Shown here in pieces: positions 14,850-21,495 of a stretch of DNA of 21,495 nt (the stretch's first letter is position 1; every line of letters starts with the position of its first letter). The notes beneath the pieces were generated by a model. The model was not told the origin of the DNA. It ran no database searches and saw only the letters and a program-made list of their open reading frames with translations. A program made the position numbers and the translations under genes. Source of the DNA: Micromonosporaceae bacterium (GTDB lineage Bacteria > Actinomycetota > Actinomycetes > Mycobacteriales > Micromonosporaceae); NCBI GenBank assembly GCA_019690055.1, contig JADGGF010000013.1:1-21495 (forward strand), read 5' to 3'.

Positions 14850-15748
14850 GCGGTGCCCTCGGTCGCCTCGGCCGCCTTCTTGCCCGCCGCCGCCATCGCC
14901 CGGGCGTCCAGGCCAGCCAGGGAGTCGCCCGCGACCTCGGCGTTGTGCGCGTGCGCCGCGTGGTGGAGGCCGAACACGGAGTCCATGCCGGCGCGTTGCC
15001 CCATGAGGTCCTCGGCCTGGTTGACGGCCTTCTTCGCGAGGGCGAGGCCCAGCCGGGGCATCTCGGCGATCCGGTCGGCCAGCGCGAAGACCGTCGCCTC
15101 CAGCTCGGCCCGGGGCACGACGTGGTTGACCATGCCCAGCTCGTACATGCGCTGGGCGCTGAACCGGCTGCCCGTGTAGAGGAACTCCTTGGCCGCGCGA
15201 GGGTTCATCACCCACGGATGGGCGAAGTACTCGACGCCCGGGATCCCCATGCGGACGACCGGGTCGGCGAAGAAGGCGTCGTCGGAGGCGACGATGAAGT
15301 CGCAGCACCAGGCGAGCATGAGCCCGCCGGCGATACAGGCCCCTTGCACCATGGCGATCATCGGCTTGGGAATCTCGCGCCACCGCCGGCACATGCCGAG
15401 GTAGACCTCCGACTCGCGGGCGAACCGGGCGTCCACGCCGGCCTTGCCGACGTGGTCCCACCAGATCACGGCCTTGCGTTCGAAGGATTCATGTATGTCG
15501 CGCTCGGGGGTGCCGATGTCGTGACCGGCGCAGAAGTGGTCGCCGGCACCGGCCAGCACGATGACCTTGATGTCGTCATCGTTCACGGCCCGGGTGAAGG
15601 CGGCGTCGAGGGCGTAGGTCATCTTCGAGTTCTGGGCGTTCCGGTACTCCGGTCGATTGAGGGTCACCTTCGCGACGCTCCCCCGGACCTCGTAGGTCAC
15701 GACCTCCTTGTTCGGAGTGCCCTCCTTGTTCGGAGTGCCAGCGTCCAT
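14846..15748 (-). CDS. Enoyl-CoA hydratase/isomerase (crotonase) family protein
   Basis: This 300-residue crotonase-fold protein has VAKVTLNRPEYRNAQNSKM (25-43), the oxyanion-hole regions AGHDIG (74-79) and QGACIAGGLMLAWCCDF (135-151), and the long helical insert with ARESEVYLGMCRRWREIPKP typical of an actinobacterial subgroup. By hand alignment to rat mitochondrial enoyl-CoA hydratase, both catalytic glutamates are absent (Met144 and Val164 occupy their places), so simple hydration is doubtful. ATG 15748 is chosen for the GGAAGGGGAG just upstream. The longer frame would run into the promoter. The N-terminus contains GTPNKE twice from an 18-bp tandem duplication. It is first gene of the leftward operon under operator E. 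Confidence 0.87.
   Translation of the reverse strand: MDAGTPNKEGTPNKEVVTYEVRGSVAKVTLNRPEYRNAQNSKMTYALDAAFTRAVNDDDIKVIVLAGAGDHFCAGHDIGTPERDIHESFERKAVIWWDHVGKAGVDARFARESEVYLGMCRRWREIPKPMIAMVQGACIAGGLMLAWCCDFIVASDDAFFADPVVRMGIPGVEYFAHPWVMNPRAAKEFLYTGSRFSAQRMYELGMVNHVVPRAELEATVFALADRIAEMPRLGLALAKKAVNQAEDLMGQRAGMDSVFGLHHAAHAHNAEVAGDSLAGLDARAMAAAGKKAAEATEGTA
15703..15738. repeat. Perfect 18-bp tandem duplication at the crotonase 5' end
   Basis: The unit CCTCCTTGTTCGGAGTGC occurs at 15703-15720 and again at 15721-15738 without mismatch. It keeps the reading frame and encodes GTPNKE twice at residues 4-15 of the crotonase. This is outside the conserved fold, so it is probably neutral for activity. 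Confidence 0.93.
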
Positions 15749-15805
15749 GCTCCCCTTCCTCACTGGTCGCGGCCGTTTCGGCGGGCTCGGCTGATGACCG
15801 AAGCT

Positions 15806-15823
15806 ACCAAACAAATGCTTGGT
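15806..15823. promoter_or_regulatory. Operator E, best copy of the shared palindrome, in a divergent promoter
   Basis: ACCAAACAAATGCTTGGT matches 15 of 16 informative positions, with a perfect right half. It lies between the leftward crotonase operon and the rightward thiolase. Leftward, TAGCTT (complement of 15801-15806) starts on the operator's last base, exactly as at operator B. Rightward, TAGTCT (15828-15833) lies 4 nt beyond it. One bound repressor would shut both promoters. Confidence 0.75.
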
Positions 15824-15870
15824 GGGATAGTCTCATGGCCGGTGCCGGCGGCGAAGTCTGGAGGATCGAA

Positions 15871-17022
15871 GTGGCCGAGGCGTACATCATCGACGCGGTG
15901 CGGACGGCGGTGGGTAAGCGCAACGGGGCTCTGGCCAAGGTGCACTCGGCGGACCTGGGCGCCGCCGTGCTCAGCGCCCTCATGCGGCGCACCGGGATCG
16001 ATCCGGGTGCCGTCGATGACGTCATCTTCGGCTGCACCGACACGCTCGGCTCGCAGGCCGGGGACATCGCGCGGACGGCGTGGCTGGTGGCGGGTCTACC
16101 CGAGCATGTGCCCGGGGTCACGGTCGACCGGCAGTGCGGGTCGAGCCAGCAGGCGGTTCACTTCGCCGCGCAGGGGGTCATGTCCGGCACGGCCGATCTG
16201 ATCGTCGCCGGCGGCGTCCAGAACATGTCGGCCATCCCGATCTCGGCGGCGATGGTGGTCGGCGAGCAGTTCGGCTTCAGTACCCCCTTTGCCGAGTCTC
16301 CGGGCTGGCTGCGCCGCTACGGCGACCAGGAGGTCTCCCAGTTCCGGGCGGCCGAGATGATCGCGGAGAAGTGGGACATCACGCGCGAGCAGATGGAGGA
16401 GTTCGCGCTGACGAGCCACCAGCGAGCCATCGCGGCGATCGATGAGGGAAGGTTCGTCTCGCAGATCGAACCGGTAGACGGGTTCGATACCGACGAGGGG
16501 CCCCGCCGGGACACGTCGCTGGAGAAGATGGCGGCCCTGCCGCCCCTCAAGGAGGGCGGCCGCATCACCGCCGCGGTCGCGTCCCAGATCAGCGACGCGG
16601 CGTCGGCGATGCTGATCGCGTCGTCGCGAGCGGTCGCGGAGCACGGGCTGACCCCGCGCGCCCGGATCCACCACATCAGCGTCCTCGCCGACGACCCGGT
16701 GTGGATGCTCACCGGACCGATCCCGGCAACCAAGCGTGCGCTGGCCAGGACCGGACTCACGGTCGACGACATCGACCTCTTCGAGGTCAACGAGGCGTTC
16801 GCCTCGGTGGTGCTGGCCTGGGCGAAGGAGACCGGGGCGGACCTGGCGAAGACCAACGTCAACGGCGGCGCGATCGCGCTGGGGCACCCGATCGGCGCCA
16901 CCGGCACCCGGTTGATGACCACGCTGCTCAACGAGCTGGAGCGTCGCGGTGGTCGGTTCGGGCTCCAGGTGATGTGCGAGGGTGGTGGCCAGGCGAACGT
17001 GACCATCGTCGAGCGGCTTTGA
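15871..17022 (+). CDS. Thiolase, FadA6-like
   Basis: This 383-residue thiolase has catalytic Cys89 in DRQCGSSQQA, NEAF, His339 in GGAIALGHPIG and Cys369 in VMCEGGGQAN. The phrases EAYIIDAVRTAVGKRNGAL, GGVQNMSAIPISAAMVVGEQ, RYGDQEVSQFRAAEMIAEKW and RARIHHISVLADDPVWMLTG match, from memory, mycobacterial FadA6. FadA6 acts late in steroid C/D-ring breakdown in the KstR2 regulon. This shows relatedness, not the same substrate. GTG 15871 is preferred over the in-frame ATG 15835 because GGAGG (15860-15864) sits 6 nt before it. The homologous N-terminus also starts there, and the earlier ATG lies upstream of the expected transcription start. Confidence 0.9.
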   Translation: MAEAYIIDAVRTAVGKRNGALAKVHSADLGAAVLSALMRRTGIDPGAVDDVIFGCTDTLGSQAGDIARTAWLVAGLPEHVPGVTVDRQCGSSQQAVHFAAQGVMSGTADLIVAGGVQNMSAIPISAAMVVGEQFGFSTPFAESPGWLRRYGDQEVSQFRAAEMIAEKWDITREQMEEFALTSHQRAIAAIDEGRFVSQIEPVDGFDTDEGPRRDTSLEKMAALPPLKEGGRITAAVASQISDAASAMLIASSRAVAEHGLTPRARIHHISVLADDPVWMLTGPIPATKRALARTGLTVDDIDLFEVNEAFASVVLAWAKETGADLAKTNVNGGAIALGHPIGATGTRLMTTLLNELERRGGRFGLQVMCEGGGQANVTIVERL

Positions 17023-17091
17023 CGGCGACCCCATCGCCACGACGCCTGCGTCAACGGCCCGTGCGCCGGCCCGGTGCGTCGCGGGCGGCGT

Positions 17092-17107
17092 CCGGCCTGG
17101 CGGCCGG
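17092..17107 (+). terminator. GC hairpin after the thiolase, possible terminator
   Basis: CCGGCC and GGCCGG form a perfect 6-bp stem around TGGC, 70 nt after the thiolase stop. There is no T tract, so it is only a weak candidate. Confidence 0.28.
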
Positions 17108-17303
17108 TCGGTCCAACGCGACGGGTGGGAGCGTCTCGTGCGGCTGACGTTACGCCCGTGCCCTTCCGATGTGCTGCGCGCGGTGGCCCGATGACGCCAG
17201 CAAAGCAATGAATGTGAGTTTGTAATTTTCCATTTCCGCAGGTCGGGCCTGTTACGCGTTTGTTATGCGCAGCGTGACCCCAGTCGTGCTAGCCTCCCAT
17301 CCC

Positions 17304-17321
17304 AACAAGCGCTTGCTTGAT
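17304..17321. promoter_or_regulatory. Operator F, upstream of the ABC importer operon
   Basis: AACAAGCGCTTGCTTGAT matches 13 of 16 informative positions of the shared palindrome. Its first 14 bases also fit ANCAAGNNCTTGNT exactly, the motif reported for mycobacterial KstR2. It lies 32 nt before the lipoprotein start, so the importer belongs to the same regulon as the enzymes. Confidence 0.66.
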
Positions 17322-17353
17322 AAGGCGGTACTTCAACAGTGCTAGGGGCAATG

Positions 17354-18553
17354 ATGAGAAGGAATATCCCCTTGGTCGCTGCCGCAGCCAGCCTGGCACT
17401 CGTGCTGGCTGCCTGTGGCTCGGATTCGGGCGGCGGGACAAACGAGGGAAGCGACGAGCCCTTCCGCGTCGTGGCACTCGGCGGCATCGGTGCTCAGGGC
17501 GTGCTGGCGGACAACGCGGCGACCTCCGTGCTCTCCATCCAGGCGGGGGCGGCGTACGTCAACGCCAACGGCGGGATCCTCGGCCGTGAGGTCGTCGTCG
17601 AGGTCATCGACGACAAGGCGGACCCGACGGTCGCGGTGACGAAGCTGCGCGAGTACATGGCGCAGCACAAGCCGGATCTCGTGGTGAACTCCGGTCCATC
17701 GACGGTAGCCAACGCGACCCTGCCGATCCTGAACGAGGAAGGGATCCTGTCGTTCAACATCGGTCCGACCGCCGACTCGGCCAACCCGTCGAAGCTGCCG
17801 CTCAACTTCGACCTCTCGGCCGGGCCGCGCGACTACCTCCGGGGCTTCGTCACGTACCTCAAGAGCGAGAACATCACCAGCGTCGGCATCCTGCACGGCT
17901 CCAGCGCCTACGGCGAGACGTTCGGCGCCACCTTCGCGGAGGGCCTGCCGAAGGAGGGCATCACCGTCACCGCGAAGGAGGTGTACGACGTCGCGGCGCT
18001 GGACATGACGCCGCAGATCGAGGCGGTCCGCGCGACGAACCCGCAGGCGCTGATCCTGGACGCGTACGGGGCGCCGCTCGGCTACATCCTGCGCAACATC
18101 GACAAGATTGGGTGGGACGTGCCGATCGTCGCGAACAACTCGGTGGCGGCCACCGGCATCATCTCCACGCCGGAGCCGGACGGTCTGCTCGGCACGCCGT
18201 TCGTCAAGAACGTCGTCATGGAGGTCTACAAGAGCACCAAGTACGACCCCAACGCGACCGCCGTGAACGAGGCCGTGGCGCGGATGAAGGCCATCGGTGA
18301 GATCAAGGCCACGCTCATCCTGGCGTACAACTACGACGCCTTGCTGCTGGTCAAGGCGGCGGCCGAGAAGGTGGGCACCACGGACGCGGCAGCGCTGGCC
18401 AAGGCGCTGGAGGATCCGGCGGTGCAGGAGGCCGCCAACACGGTGATCATCAGCCGCTACGGCTTCACCGCGACGGACCACTCGCCGAACGTGAGCGGCG
18501 AGGAGTTCACGTTCGTCCGGCCGTCGCCGATCAAGGACGGTCAGTACTCGTAG
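17354..18553 (+). CDS. ABC transporter substrate-binding lipoprotein (LivK/urea-amide type)
   Basis: This 399-residue type I periplasmic-binding protein starts with basic RR, a hydrophobic stretch and the lipobox LAAC, with lipidated Cys20 followed by an acidic/Gly/Ser linker. The mature part has FRVVALGGIGAQG, the AAYVNANGGILGREVVVEVIDDKADP block and VVNSGPSTVANATLPILNEE, typical of branched-chain amino acid/organic acid receptors. It should capture the pathway substrate outside the membrane and deliver it to LivH/LivM. ATG 17354 gives the best spacing to AGGGG. ATG 17351 and GTG 17339 are alternatives. It is first gene of the operon, under operator F, and followed by a strong stem-loop. Confidence 0.9.
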   Translation: MRRNIPLVAAAASLALVLAACGSDSGGGTNEGSDEPFRVVALGGIGAQGVLADNAATSVLSIQAGAAYVNANGGILGREVVVEVIDDKADPTVAVTKLREYMAQHKPDLVVNSGPSTVANATLPILNEEGILSFNIGPTADSANPSKLPLNFDLSAGPRDYLRGFVTYLKSENITSVGILHGSSAYGETFGATFAEGLPKEGITVTAKEVYDVAALDMTPQIEAVRATNPQALILDAYGAPLGYILRNIDKIGWDVPIVANNSVAATGIISTPEPDGLLGTPFVKNVVMEVYKSTKYDPNATAVNEAVARMKAIGEIKATLILAYNYDALLLVKAAAEKVGTTDAAALAKALEDPAVQEAANTVIISRYGFTATDHSPNVSGEEFTFVRPSPIKDGQYS

Positions 18554-18559
18554 GCACCG

Positions 18560-18598
18560 GGCCCGGGGATCCGCTTGACCGAAGCGGGTCCCCGGGCC
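18560..18598 (+). terminator. Very strong intercistronic stem-loop between lipoprotein and livH
   Basis: Arms 18560-18576 and 18582-18598 pair over 17 bp with a single G-T wobble, around the 5-nt loop GACCG. No T tract follows. Within a binding-protein-dependent transporter operon such a structure probably protects the upstream mRNA end or partially attenuates, giving more receptor than permease. It leaves 25 nt before the livH start. Confidence 0.75.
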
Positions 18599-18623
18599 TG
18601 CCTCGAACGAAGGGGTCTGGAGA

Positions 18624-19481
18624 GTGACTCTCGTCCTGGGCGCTCTCGCGGTTGGCGCCATCTACGCGATCGTCGCGATCGGCTACAACATCGTCTTCAT
18701 ATCATCGAAGACGTTCAACTTTGCTCAGGCTCAGCTGATGATGGTGGGCGCGTTCGTGGCCTACTCCGGCCTGGTCTCGTGGAACCTGCCGTGGGTGGTC
18801 GTCCTGCTCATCGCCGGGGCCATCGTCGCGGTGGTGGCCGGGCTGGAGGAGCGCATCGCCGTCCGACCCGTCCGCGATCCCCACAACATCCTCGTGACGA
18901 CGCTCGGTGTCTCCATCCTGCTCGACGGGGCGGCCCAACTGATCTGGGGCACGCAGCCCTTGACGGTGCCCTTCGTCGCCGGTGACCGGGCGATCAACGT
19001 TCTCGGCGGGCGCGCCTACCCCGTCGAGCTCGCGCTCATCGGGCTGGCGTGCCTGCTGGTCGCGCTGATCGTCCTGTTTACCCGACGGACCAAGTACGGG
19101 ATGGCCCTGCTGGCTATCGCGGAGGACCGCGAGGCGGCCCAGCTGCGGGGCATCAACGTTCGTGCCCTGGCGTTCGCGGCCTTCGTCGCCTCGGGTCTGC
19201 TCGCCGGCTTCGTCGGCCTCTTCGTCGGTCCGGCGACGTTCGCCGTCTCGACCCTTGGCGCGTCGCTCGCGCTCAAGGGTTTCGTCGCGCTGGCCATCGG
19301 CGGCTTCGGGTCGTTCCCCGGTGCCCTGGTCGGTGGGATCGTCGTCGGCCTCGTCGAGGTCGGGGCCGCCCGGTACCTCGGTGGGGACTTCGTCCACCTG
19401 ATGATCTTCGCCCTACTTCTGCTCGTGCTCATGCTGCGGCCGGCCGGTCTGTTCGCCCGCGCCAAGGAACGGATGGTCTGA
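18624..19481 (+). CDS. livH: ABC transporter permease, LivH family
   Basis: This 285-residue membrane protein has about 8 hydrophobic segments and family motifs: GAIYAIVAIGYNIVFISSKTFNFAQ at the start, the RPVRDPHNILVTTLGVSILL segment, and the cytoplasmic coupling loop EDREAAQLRGI (167-177) that contacts the ATPases. It ends LMLRPAGLFARAKER. It forms the channel with the LivM domain encoded next. GTG 18624 is preceded by AAGGGG at 8-nt spacing. Its stop overlaps the next ATG by one base (TGATG), implying coupled translation. The substrate class (amino acid, amide or carboxylic acid) cannot be read from the permease. Confidence 0.92.
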   Translation: MTLVLGALAVGAIYAIVAIGYNIVFISSKTFNFAQAQLMMVGAFVAYSGLVSWNLPWVVVLLIAGAIVAVVAGLEERIAVRPVRDPHNILVTTLGVSILLDGAAQLIWGTQPLTVPFVAGDRAINVLGGRAYPVELALIGLACLLVALIVLFTRRTKYGMALLAIAEDREAAQLRGINVRALAFAAFVASGLLAGFVGLFVGPATFAVSTLGASLALKGFVALAIGGFGSFPGALVGGIVVGLVEVGAARYLGGDFVHLMIFALLLLVLMLRPAGLFARAKERMV

Positions 19482-21337
19482 TGGACTCGCTCCGGGCCCT
19501 CGCTCGCCGCGTCGACGCCTTACCCCTGTGGGTGCTCCCGCTGGCCCTCGGCGTCGCGGTCATCTTCGTCCCGCAGGCACTCGGCGACTACAGCATCCAG
19601 CGACAGATGCAACTGTCACTCATCCTGTGTCTCCTGGTCAGCGGCCTCAACCTCAGCCTCGGCTACGCCGGTGAGCTGGCCCTGGGCCAGGTGGCGATGT
19701 TCGCCGGCGGCGCCTACGCGGCCGGTCTGCTCTCCACGTACGGCCACACGGACATCGTGCTGCAGCTGCTGGTCGCCGGCCTGGTGGCGGTGGCGGTCGG
19801 CATCATCACCGGCGTCCCGGGACTGCGGCTCAACAGCTGGTCGTTGGCCATGACCTCGTTCTTCCTGGTGCTGCTGCTGCCCGACGTCATCTCCATCTTC
19901 AAAGAGGAGACCGGGGGGCGTAACGGCCTGGTGACGATGCACCGCGGCACCCTGCTCGGGGAGCCGGTCAAGGGCGACGCCTACTTCGTGGTCATCGCCG
20001 TGGTCACCCTGCTGTGGTTCGTGGTGATGCGCAACATCATCGTGTCGCGGCACGGCACGGCGTTGCGGGTGTTGAAGCAGAGCCCGGTGCTGGCCCAGTC
20101 GGTCGGCATCTCGGTCTTCCGCATGAAGCTGCTCGCCTACGCCCTCGGCTCCGTGCCGGCCGGCCTGGCGGGCGCGCTGTTCGCCAATCTCGATCTGTTC
20201 CTGTCCCCGGAGGCGTTCTCGTTCACGTACGCGACCACGATCCTGGCCGCGTCGATTGTCGGCGGATCGGCTAGCGTCTATGGTGCGGTGGTCGGGGCCG
20301 TTATCCTGCAGTTCGGGCTCAACCAGTCCAGCGACTACACGCGCTACTCGCTGGTCATCACCGGCTCCTTCCTGCTGATTTGCGGCGTGCTGCTGCCGGG
20401 CGGGCTCGCCAGCCTGGCCCGGGCCGGGTGGCGTCGCCTGGTCGGGCGCCGTGAGGTCGACATGGCGGCCGTACGGGCCTTGAGCACGGGCCTGCCGAAG
20501 ATCGCGGGACAATCGCTTCGGGTCGAGCAGGTCACCAAGTCGTTCGGCGGAAACCGGGCGCTGGCCGAGGTCGATCTCGAAGCCCGCCCGGGTCGGGTCA
20601 CCGCTCTCATCGGGCCCAACGGGTCGGGGAAGACGACGCTGCTCAACGTCGTCTGCGGCTTCTACCGGCCCGACGCGGGCGCGATCCACCTCGGCAACGT
20701 GCGCATCGACCGGATGGCTCCGCACCGGGTGGCGCGCGCCGGCGTGACGCGTACGTTCCAGACCCCCAATATCCCGCCGGGCATCACGGTGCTGGAGGCG
20801 GTGATCGCGGGGCGCTACATGACCCGGCGGGTCTCCATGATCGAGGCCGTTCTCCGCCTCCCCCGGTTCTGGCGGGTTCGGCGCGAGGACGAGGTTGAGG
20901 CATGGCGAGCCCTCGATTTGGTCGGCATCGCCGAGACCGCCTATCTGGAAGCCACGTCGTTGCCCCTGGGTCAGCGCCGCCTGCTCGAGGTGGCCCGGTG
21001 TCTCGTGGCCCGGCCCGGTCTGCTCCTGCTCGATGAGGTGGCGTCGGGCCTGGACGAGGACGAGGTCGCGCGACTGCGCGGGCTCATCCGCCGGGTCGCC
21101 GACGCCGGCGCGACGGTGCTGCTGGTCGAGCACAACTTCCAGCTGGTGCTGGACCTGGCCGACGAGATCGTCGCGCTGGCCCACGGCAGCGTGATGGCCC
21201 GCGGCACCCCGGAACAGATCGCGAACGACCCCAGGGTCCTCAGCGAGTACCTGGGCGTGGAGCCGAGTCGCGACGACGGCGAGGCCTCGGTGCTCTCCCG
21301 ACTCATGAGCGACAGCATCACGGGTGGTGACAAGTGA
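19481..21337 (+). CDS. Fused ABC permease-ATPase, LivM-LivG
   Basis: This single 618-residue protein joins a LivM permease (about 1-325) to a LivG ATPase (about 345-595). The permease part shows SGLNLSLGYAGELALGQVAM (54-73), the coupling region HGTALRVLKQSPVLAQSVGI, and the late GSASVYGAVVGAVIL. The ATPase part shows Walker A GPNGSGKTT (378-386), signature LPLGQ (494-498, a variant of LSGGQ), Walker B LLLLDE (514-519) and the switch His551 in LVEHN. All key ATPase residues are present. The start ATG overlaps the livH stop. The frame is open upstream too, but that region is livH in another frame. LivM-LivG fusions recur in actinomycete LIV-type importers. Confidence 0.92.
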   Translation: MDSLRALARRVDALPLWVLPLALGVAVIFVPQALGDYSIQRQMQLSLILCLLVSGLNLSLGYAGELALGQVAMFAGGAYAAGLLSTYGHTDIVLQLLVAGLVAVAVGIITGVPGLRLNSWSLAMTSFFLVLLLPDVISIFKEETGGRNGLVTMHRGTLLGEPVKGDAYFVVIAVVTLLWFVVMRNIIVSRHGTALRVLKQSPVLAQSVGISVFRMKLLAYALGSVPAGLAGALFANLDLFLSPEAFSFTYATTILAASIVGGSASVYGAVVGAVILQFGLNQSSDYTRYSLVITGSFLLICGVLLPGGLASLARAGWRRLVGRREVDMAAVRALSTGLPKIAGQSLRVEQVTKSFGGNRALAEVDLEARPGRVTALIGPNGSGKTTLLNVVCGFYRPDAGAIHLGNVRIDRMAPHRVARAGVTRTFQTPNIPPGITVLEAVIAGRYMTRRVSMIEAVLRLPRFWRVRREDEVEAWRALDLVGIAETAYLEATSLPLGQRRLLEVARCLVARPGLLLLDEVASGLDEDEVARLRGLIRRVADAGATVLLVEHNFQLVLDLADEIVALAHGSVMARGTPEQIANDPRVLSEYLGVEPSRDDGEASVLSRLMSDSITGGDK

Positions 21338-21495
21338 GCGGTACCCCGTTGCTCAGCGTGCGCGGCCTCGCGACCGGTTACGGCGACCTGCGGGTGGTGT
21401 GGGACGTCTCGCTCGATGTCCACTCCGGACAGATCACGGTCCTGCTCGGCCGCAACGGGGCCGGAAAGACCACCACGCTGCGGGCGATCGCCGGG
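21334..21495 (+). CDS. livF: ABC transporter ATPase, LivF family (3' end outside window)
   Basis: Fifty-four residues are visible from GTG 21334, which overlaps the LivM-LivG stop by 4 nt (GTGA). The sequence LLSVRGLATGYGDLRVVWDV followed by Walker A GRNGAGKTTTLRAI is typical of LivF, the second ATPase of LIV importers. The rest of the gene, including the signature and Walker B, lies outside the window. Confidence 0.9.
   Translation, partial: MSGTPLLSVRGLATGYGDLRVVWDVSLDVHSGQITVLLGRNGAGKTTTLRAIAG

Larger units (their letters stand above)
17023..17353. other. 331-nt intergenic region before the ABC importer operon
   Basis: No gene is visible. It holds a GC hairpin after the thiolase (17092-17107), an unusually AT-rich pocket (17200-17238) containing TGTAATTTT, a TANNNT element TAGCCT at 17290-17295, and operator F. 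Either AT element could be part of the importer promoter. With TAGCCT as -10, transcription would start near 17302 and the operator would lie just downstream as a block. Confidence 0.55.

Noticed and set aside
1597..17022. Assignment of the locus to cholesterol/cholate degradation
   Set aside because: The FadA6-like thiolase and KstR2-like core are suggestive, but hallmark genes such as ipdAB, kshA, hsaC or kstD are absent and the monooxygenase type does not fit.

Overview
The window is GC-rich, densely coded actinomycete DNA. This is supported by GTG starts, 4-nt stop/start overlaps, a mycofactocin-type SDR, an F420-type luciferase-like oxidoreductase, FadA/FadE-type acyl-CoA enzymes, and a pcaC(L)-pcaR gene order like that of Rhodococcus-type protocatechuate operons. 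I cannot name a genus. There are no rRNA or tRNA genes, transposases, phage genes or CRISPR arrays. It reads as a chromosomal catabolic island.

Layout. (1) 2-1057 (+): the end of a protocatechuate operon, with a carboxymuconolactone decarboxylase C-terminus followed by the IclR regulator PcaR. (2) 1597-5070 (+): an NtaA/DszA-type flavin monooxygenase, its flavin reductase fused to an IclR-like ligand-binding domain, and an SDR. (3) 5155-7252 (+): an F420-type LLM oxidoreductase and a thiolase. (4) 10381-7236 (-): two SDRs and a DHA2-type MFS transporter. (5) 10549-12200 (+): a mycofactocin-type SDR and another SDR. (6) 15748-12218 (-): crotonase, large acyl-CoA dehydrogenase, small acyl-CoA dehydrogenase and VOC protein, each overlapping the next by 4 nt. 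(7) 15871-17022 (+): a FadA6-like thiolase. (8) 17354-21495 (+): a LIV-type ABC importer consisting of a lipoprotein, LivH, a LivM-LivG fusion, and LivF, which is cut by the window end.

The most interesting signal is in the gaps. Every intergenic gap that should hold a catabolic promoter (six of them) contains a variant of one 18-bp palindrome, ACCAAGCANNTGCTTGGT. It usually overlaps or abuts a TANNNT -10 box. Two copies sit in divergent gaps, so eight transcription starts could share one TetR-type repressor, and no such repressor is encoded here. This ties the monooxygenase, dehydrogenases, beta-oxidation genes and importer into one regulon.

The inferred job is uptake of an organic acid or similar compound through the ABC importer. 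Flavin-dependent oxygenation, several alcohol/ketone oxidoreductions and CoA-thioester beta-oxidation with two thiolases would then follow. The substrate is unknown. Several enzymes are unusual: the sensor-fused flavin reductase, an SDR without the YxxxK tyrosine, a crotonase without either classical catalytic glutamate, and a LivM-LivG fusion. Two genes carry in-frame tandem duplications near their 5' ends (36 bp x3 and 18 bp x2).
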